Assembly (NCBI GenBank): GCA_964391675.1
Contig: CAYMMX010000005.1
Location: 62,001 to 126,000 of the forward strand
DNA from: CAYMMX01 sp964391675
GTDB taxonomy: Bacteria > Cyanobacteriota > Vampirovibrionia > Gastranaerophilales > Gastranaerophilaceae
Reading direction: 5' to 3'
Length of the DNA: 64,000 bases
In this document: positions 59,831 through 64,000 of the stretch, in pieces
Numbering within the stretch: the stretch's first letter is position 1
How the letters are laid out: each line of letters starts with the position of its first letter
Position numbers and translations under genes: made by a program
Notes under the pieces: generated by a model
Seen by the model: the letters and a program-made list of their open reading frames with translations, nothing else
Databases searched by the model: none
What the model was told of the DNA's origin: nothing

Positions 59831-60832
59831 CTACAAATAACTTTCTTCTTCTTTAAGTTTTCTATTCATTAATTTATTAAGGAGTTCCTTAGGTGTAATA
59901 TCAGTGTAGACAGCTTCATATATTGCACTTGAAACAGGAACTTCAATATCTAATTTTTTAGCCAATTCACAAACTGCTTTAGAAGTCTTAACCCCTTCTG
60001 CAACAGAACCTAATTCAGATAAAATATCATCAATTTTTTTACCTTTAGCAAGCATTGAACCTACAGTGTAATTTCTGGACATAGGACTCGAGCAAGTAGC
60101 AATCAAATCCCCCATTCCGGAAAGTCCGTAAAGTGTTGAAGGATTAGCACCAAGTTTTAAACTAACTCTAACTATTTCAGCCATACCTCTTGTAAGAAGG
60201 GCTCCTGAACAATTGTCACCCAAACCCATAGTATGAGCAAATCCCGAAGCTATTGCAATAACATTTTTCAAACTACCTCCCAACTCTACACCTATCACAT
60301 CTTTGTTTGTATATAATCTGAATTTACTCGGAACAGTACAAGCTTGTTGAACTTTTTTAGCTACTTCAATATCATCTGATGCAACTGATGCAGCTGTAGG
60401 AAGTCCCGTTAAAACTTCTCTTGCCAGTGTTGGGCCTGAAAGTATTGCAAGGTTTTGGTTTGGAAGAACATCTTTTATTACCTCTGACATTCTCATTAAT
60501 GAAGGAAGCTCAATACCCTTTGATGCATTAACTAGAATTTGCGCGTCATTTATCCCCGCTTTTTTAAGTTGTTCACAAACAGGTCTTATACCCGAAGTAG
60601 CAACGACAAGTAAAATTATATCTGCATTTTTTATTGCGGATGATAAATCAGAAGTAATTTCAGCTTTATCCGACAACTGGACTTCTAAAGGCTTTGAGCA
60701 ATGCTTATTTTTAACTAAGTCTTCATATAAATCTTGCTCTCTTCCCCAAATAACAATTTCTTCAAAATTATCATTTAACAACCAAGCTAATGTTAATCCC
60801 CAACAACCCGGTCCAAGTACAGTTAATTTCAT
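59831..60832 (-). CDS. gpsA: Glycerol-3-phosphate dehydrogenase (NAD(P)+)
   Basis: 333 residues. The N-terminal nucleotide loop is VLGPGCWGLTLAWLLND, with Cys where many have Ala. Family blocks LVNASKGIELPSLMRMSEVI, ILSGPTLAREV, GVELGGSLKNVIAIASGFAHTMGLGDN (parts) and LSGMGDLIATCSSPMSRNY are present, including the catalytic Lys in KNV. It makes sn-glycerol 3-phosphate for phospholipid synthesis. It starts 17 bases after murQ and has AAGGA upstream of the ATG. Confidence 0.94.
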   Translation of the reverse strand: MKLTVLGPGCWGLTLAWLLNDNFEEIVIWGREQDLYEDLVKNKHCSKPLEVQLSDKAEITSDLSSAIKNADIILLVVATSGIRPVCEQLKKAGINDAQILVNASKGIELPSLMRMSEVIKDVLPNQNLAILSGPTLAREVLTGLPTAASVASDDIEVAKKVQQACTVPSKFRLYTNKDVIGVELGGSLKNVIAIASGFAHTMGLGDNCSGALLTRGMAEIVRVSLKLGANPSTLYGLSGMGDLIATCSSPMSRNYTVGSMLAKGKKIDDILSELGSVAEGVKTSKAVCELAKKLDIEVPVSSAIYEAVYTDITPKELLNKLMNRKLKEEESYL

Positions 60833-60849
60833 ATAATTATCCTTCTATA

Positions 60850-61731
60850 TTATTTTCCGATTACTTTTCGTAAAACTCCGCCATGTCTTTTAAGCTCAAG
60901 TCTTGCCTTTGAAACATCAATTTTTAATTTTAAAGCAGCTATTGCAACTTTAATTTCCCAACTGCTCTTCATTAACATGGATAAAGATTCTGCATGTGTA
61001 GTTTCGGCAATTTCTGAAACTATTTTTATTGCTCTGTCTTTTAATTTTTCATTAGAAGCTTGTAAATCAATCATAAAATTTTCATAAGTTTTTCCGATTT
61101 TAATCATAGAACCTGTTGAAAGCATATTTAAAACCATCTTTTGAGCTGTTCCTGCCTTTAATCTGCTTGAACCTGCAATTATTTCAGGTCCGACTTCCGG
61201 ACAAATCAAAATTCCGACTTCTTCAGCTATTTTACCTTTTGAATTACAAGTAATACCTATTGTTTTTACACCTGTTTTTTCAGCTTGCTCAAGAACTCCT
61301 AAAAGATACTTAGGATTTCCGCTTGCAGAAATAACAACGGCAACATCATCTTTGGTTAATACCATGGCGTCAGTTAGTCCTGCATCAAAATCATCTTCAG
61401 CACCTTCAACTGCAGTTTTAAATGCTATATCCCCACCTGCAATAATTCCTTGAACCATATCATTTGGAACGCTAAATGTTGGAGAACATTCTGATGCATC
61501 TAAAACTCCTAAACGACCAGATGTTCCTGCACCAAAATAATATAATTTACCGCCTTTTAAAAATTGTTTAGCTATCAAATCTATTGCTTCAGCTATATTT
61601 TGCAGTTCTTCTTCAACAGCAAGTGCAACAATTTTATCTTCATCGTTAATCTTTTTAACCATATCAATAGTTGAAATGATATCTATATCCTTTGTATTTT
61701 CATTACGATATTCAGTTATTATTTCAGACAT
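60850..61731 (-). CDS. murQ: N-acetylmuramic acid 6-phosphate etherase MurQ
   Basis: 293 residues. The SIS domain has YFGAGTSGRLGVLDASECSPTFSVP, the Glu/Asp catalytic segment GAEDDFDAG, VVISASGNPKYLLG and ITCNSKGKI. The C-terminus LLKSSWEIKVAIAALKLKIDVSKARL (similar) forms the small helical lid. It cleaves the lactyl ether of MurNAc-6-phosphate in peptidoglycan recycling. No murP or anmK gene is adjacent. It follows ribH by 2 bases and precedes gpsA, so it lies inside a minus-strand operon. Confidence 0.94.
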   Translation of the reverse strand: MSEIITEYRNENTKDIDIISTIDMVKKINDEDKIVALAVEEELQNIAEAIDLIAKQFLKGGKLYYFGAGTSGRLGVLDASECSPTFSVPNDMVQGIIAGGDIAFKTAVEGAEDDFDAGLTDAMVLTKDDVAVVISASGNPKYLLGVLEQAEKTGVKTIGITCNSKGKIAEEVGILICPEVGPEIIAGSSRLKAGTAQKMVLNMLSTGSMIKIGKTYENFMIDLQASNEKLKDRAIKIVSEIAETTHAESLSMLMKSSWEIKVAIAALKLKIDVSKARLELKRHGGVLRKVIGK

Positions 61732-61733
61732 AT

Positions 61734-62198
61734 TTATACCAACTTTACTAAATTAGCCATTTCAATAGCGGCTTTAGCTGCATCAGAACCTTTATTTCCT
61801 GATTTGGTACCAGCTCTTTCAATTGCCTGCTCAATATTTTCGGTTGTAAGAACACCAAATATAACAGGAACACCTGTATCTAAGCTTACAGAAGCAATTC
61901 CTTTTGATAATTCAGCACTTACATAATCAAAATGAGGAGTAGACCCCCTTATTATAGCCCCAAGGGCAATTATAGCATCATATGAACCTGATTTAGCAAG
62001 TTTTTTGGTCAAAACCGGAATTTCAAAAGCACCCGGAGACCAGATAACTGTAATATTATCATCTTTAACACCATGTCTGACTAATTCATCAATAGCACCA
62101 GCTAAAAGTTTTGAGCTAATAAATTCATTAAATCTCGAAACCACTATAGCAAACTTTTCATTTTGTACTGTTAATTTACCTTCAATTACTTTTGTCAT
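61734..62198 (-). CDS. ribH: 6,7-dimethyl-8-ribityllumazine synthase
   Basis: 154 residues. Motifs are VSRFNEFISSKLLAGA, VIWSPGAFEIPVLTKKLA, ALGAIIRGSTPHFDYVSAE (catalytic His) and PVIFGVLTTENIEQAIERAGTKSGNKGSDAA. It condenses 5-amino-6-ribitylamino-uracil with dihydroxybutanone phosphate in riboflavin synthesis. A pentamer or 60-mer is expected. No FMN riboswitch sequence is recognisable upstream, and no other rib gene is adjacent. The start has AGAAGGAT. Confidence 0.95.
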   Translation of the reverse strand: MTKVIEGKLTVQNEKFAIVVSRFNEFISSKLLAGAIDELVRHGVKDDNITVIWSPGAFEIPVLTKKLAKSGSYDAIIALGAIIRGSTPHFDYVSAELSKGIASVSLDTGVPVIFGVLTTENIEQAIERAGTKSGNKGSDAAKAAIEMANLVKLV

Positions 62199-62282
62199 AA
62201 TCCTTCTCCATTAAGTAGATAGGTAAATTTTACTACATACAATCTATTTTTACAACCCAAATTTCGTAAAAATAGATAAATA

Positions 62283-62996
62283 TTATATTAATGGAGAGAA
62301 TACTTTATAAAAAATGTATATCGAAGATAAAATAAGCAATATTCCACTGAACTTTAATAATATTTCTGAAATATGCGAAAAATTCTTCAATCCTTTCAAG
62401 CTGGATGTAAATACTCCGGCAATTATTAAAATTAGACCCTGTCCTAAAGAAAACATAAATAACATTAAAACGGCCCATAATATATTTGTTGACATTGAAG
62501 CAAAAGCCATTATTCCTGCCAAAATAGGAGTGGAACAAGGTGTTCCGGCAATTGCAAAAATTGCACCTATTAATATTGGATATAATATAACATTTTTACC
62601 CGAACTTTGGGGAATCTCTTTTATTACAACAGGAAGACTAAAATCAAGAATTCCTAATATATTCAAGCCCATAACCATTAGCAAAGAAGCAAGAATTAAA
62701 ATAAAGTATATGGGAGCAAAAGAAACAAAAACTTTACCGGTAATAGCACAAAGTACACCTATTGTAGCAAAAACCAGAGAAGAACCAAAAACAAAAAATA
62801 ACATTTGAATAAATATCTTTAAAGGACCGCTTTCAGAATACCCGCCAACATATCCGACAATTATAGGCAACATTGCTAAAGAACAAGGTGATATAGATGC
62901 AAGTAACCCTCCGATAAAAGATATTATAAGCATTATCAAGCTAAAATGAGATGTCCCTGATAATCCCTGTGTAATACTAGCAATATAGTTATCCAT
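62283..62996 (-). CDS. ccdA: CcdA/DsbD-type thiol-disulfide membrane transporter
   Basis: 237 residues with six hydrophobic segments. The two functional Cys-Pro sites are visible: ASISPCSLAMLP near the first helix and IAGTPCSTPILAG near the fourth. It carries reducing equivalents from cytoplasmic thioredoxin across the membrane to extracytoplasmic thioredoxin-like proteins. The 5' end overlaps the anchored thioredoxin-like gene by 8 bases, a direct indication of its partner. The TRX and N-terminal domains of full DsbD are absent, as expected for CcdA. Confidence 0.9.
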   Translation of the reverse strand: MDNYIASITQGLSGTSHFSLIMLIISFIGGLLASISPCSLAMLPIIVGYVGGYSESGPLKIFIQMLFFVFGSSLVFATIGVLCAITGKVFVSFAPIYFILILASLLMVMGLNILGILDFSLPVVIKEIPQSSGKNVILYPILIGAIFAIAGTPCSTPILAGIMAFASMSTNILWAVLMLFMFSLGQGLILIIAGVFTSSLKGLKNFSHISEILLKFSGILLILSSIYIFYKVFSPLI

Positions 62997-63387
62997 TTGA
63001 CAAATCTTTCATGATTTTTTCTAATTTTTGTTTTTCTATAAAACCTTCTATTTTAGAAAGTTTTTTACCCCTTGCATCAAGAGTAACTATTGTCGGAACA
63101 AGGGTTATATTGTATTTTTCAACCTGTTTTTTTGTATATTCATCATTATTCTGAACTTGAATTTCCACTAATGTTACTTTGTCACTATATTTAGGATAAA
63201 CTTCCTCCATAACTTTACTTAATTTTTTACAATCCAAACACATTAAAGATGTAAATTTCAAAATTTGTGGTTTGTTCGCTAAATTTGTTTTACTTGCCAT
63301 ACTTGCGTTTGAACTTGTAAGGATAATATAAGCAATTATTGGAACAACAAATATAAGAGAAATTACTAAAATATTTTTTAATTTCAT
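62989..63387 (-). CDS. Membrane-anchored thioredoxin-like protein
   Basis: 132 residues from the ATG at 63387, which follows AAGGAGGAAG; the frame also runs upstream to 63489. One N-terminal membrane anchor (ILVISLIFVVPIIAYIIL). The thioredoxin fold has the active site FTSLMCLDCKKLSKV (CLDC) and the cis-proline segment LVPTIVTLDARG. CcdA, which would reduce it, is encoded by the overlapping next gene, so the pair forms an extracytoplasmic reducing relay. The final target is not in the window. Confidence 0.88.
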   Translation of the reverse strand: MKLKNILVISLIFVVPIIAYIILTSSNASMASKTNLANKPQILKFTSLMCLDCKKLSKVMEEVYPKYSDKVTLVEIQVQNNDEYTKKQVEKYNITLVPTIVTLDARGKKLSKIEGFIEKQKLEKIMKDLSNG

Positions 63388-63548
63388 ATTGACTTCCTCC
63401 TTTATAAATAAGAGGATACAACAAATAAAGTTTTTGTATAACACCCAATGGGTAATCTTTTCACTACCTGTTTGGGGAATTTTTAACAATTACGCAATAA
63501 ATTAATATCCTTTAAATTTTTACTTAAGTGTTCTAATAAATAAGCAAT

Positions 63549-63570
63549 AAAAAACTCCCGTAAAGGGAGT
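63549..63570 (-). terminator. Intrinsic terminator on the minus strand
   Basis: ACTCCC (minus-strand reading of 63565-63570) pairs with GGGAGT (63554-63559) around TTTAC, followed by TTTTT. No coding gene on minus precedes it within the window. Confidence 0.7.
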
Positions 63571-63705
63571 GTTAAAAAAATTGTTTTAGGAAGGGATTGT
63601 AGGGTAGGTAGGGTAGGTTAGTGTTTGAAAGTCTCTCTTAATTCTCTTTATCTATTCGGTATAAAATCTTTTTTGTGTTTATTTAATGTTTGTTTGTTTC
63701 ATCTT
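63549..63705 (-). ncRNA. Candidate C-rich small RNA
   Basis: On the minus strand a TTGTAT/TATATA-type promoter region near 63705-63740 precedes a stretch without an open frame. A C-rich run of CCTACC/CCCT units (complement of 63593-63620) follows, and it ends with the terminator below. This is the layout of trans-acting small RNAs that pair with G-rich ribosome sites. The boundaries are approximate. Confidence 0.35.
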
Positions 63706-63995
63706 ACATATATATAAAGTATATACAAGGTATTGAATTTCAGTGTTGCCAAATTCTGTTACATTTCGTTACATTTAACTCATGAGAAAAGTCTCTTAAC
63801 CAAATAAAATGGTAAAATTAAAATATACTTTAATATATATTTAAGATTTGTAAACTCCATATAGCAGGCACGTAGTGTATTTTGAATAATATGTATTAAT
63901 AAAATTAAAAAAAATTAAAGAAATTAATATTTATAACGATAATAAAAGTAATTAATCATATTTATAGTTATAACAGATTAAGGAAAGGAACAAGA

Positions 63996-64000
63996 ATGGG
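63996..64000 (+). CDS. Start of a gene cut by the window edge
   Basis: An ATG at 63996 lies 5 bases after the ribosome site AGGAAAGGAA, so a gene probably starts here. Only the first codon and part of the second are visible; the product cannot be stated. Confidence 0.4.

Larger units (their letters stand above)
63388..63995. other. 608-base non-coding region at the right end
   Basis: No convincing protein gene on either strand. It holds a candidate minus-strand small RNA (63549-63705), tandem TAGGG-rich units (63599-63620) and two GTTACATTT copies 10 bases apart (63758-63766, 63768-63776), and leads to a ribosome site for a gene beginning at the right edge. Confidence 0.6.

Noticed and set aside
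63593..63620. CRISPR or telomere-like array in the TAGGG-rich stretch
   Set aside because: Only two or three imperfect short units exist, without spacers; too little for an array.

Overview
The window reads as one continuous piece of a compact, strongly AT-rich chromosome from a diderm, non-photosynthetic relative of cyanobacteria, most likely the Vampirovibrionia/Melainabacteria (Gastranaerophilales-like). This placement is inference, not a phylogeny. It rests on a TolC-type outer-membrane protein (diderm), cyanobacterial-style proteins (CHASE2 adenylate cyclase, PBS-lyase-like HEAT repeats, RicT, CsaB) without any photosynthesis gene, an anaerobe-type oxidative stress cassette (PerR, rubrerythrin, rubredoxin), and several small lineage-specific proteins, some with a short N-terminal [SA]F[RK]G motif.

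Layout. 1-8190 is a surface-glycan locus: an E2-like lipoyl/peripheral-subunit-binding protein whose catalytic core is a NeuD/PglD sugar acyltransferase, a lipoate ligase, a PIG-L deacetylase, pseudaminate synthase (PseI), CMP-pseudaminate synthetase (PseF), a capsule-type glycosyltransferase, a hexapeptide acetyltransferase, an FkbM methyltransferase and a GT8-like transferase. 8187-11608 holds a TetR regulator divergent from a TolC protein fused to a periplasmic-binding-like domain, with a candidate operator between. 11644-17490 carries lineage-specific proteins, tRNA-Lys(CTT), a secreted carbonic-anhydrase homologue without zinc ligands, coaE, an rRNA pseudouridine synthase, a thioesterase and the perR-rbr-rubredoxin cassette under a long PerR/Fur dyad. 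17498-23433, all minus strand, holds a class A beta-lactamase homologue, an orphan CdhD-like protein, ftsH, a DUF262 protein and a winged-helix protein. 23677-35848 is mostly housekeeping (histidine kinase, HEAT protein, mazG, hisG, der, dnaA, ald, pyrF, radical SAM, AI-2E permease) plus a mini-protein made only of MshEN repeats. 36158-47483 mixes membrane paralogues, a CHASE2 cyclase, eda-kdgK-csaB, coaX, a U32 protein and small secreted or membrane proteins. 47692-63387 holds sdaAB/sdaAA, a HEAT-like protein, tRNA-Arg(CCG), PilZ, trpS, rqcP, a CNNM/CorC protein, rsmH with an FtsL-like partner, ricT, gpsA, murQ, ribH and a CcdA/thioredoxin pair. The last 600 bases are non-coding apart from a candidate C-rich small RNA, and a new gene appears to start at the right edge.

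How the genes work together. The most interesting unit is the left end. A swinging-arm (lipoyl) domain and an E3/E1-binding domain sit on a sugar acyltransferase, next to the enzyme that would lipoylate it, a deacetylase that could free an amino group, and the two last enzymes of CMP-pseudaminate synthesis. Together they suggest a lipoyl-tethered acyl-transfer route for decorating a nonulosonic acid. Elsewhere, promoters with the -10 box 6-7 nt before the start codon recur in front of at least seven genes, which suggests frequent leaderless transcription. Convergent genes repeatedly share their stop codons, in keeping with a reduced genome.
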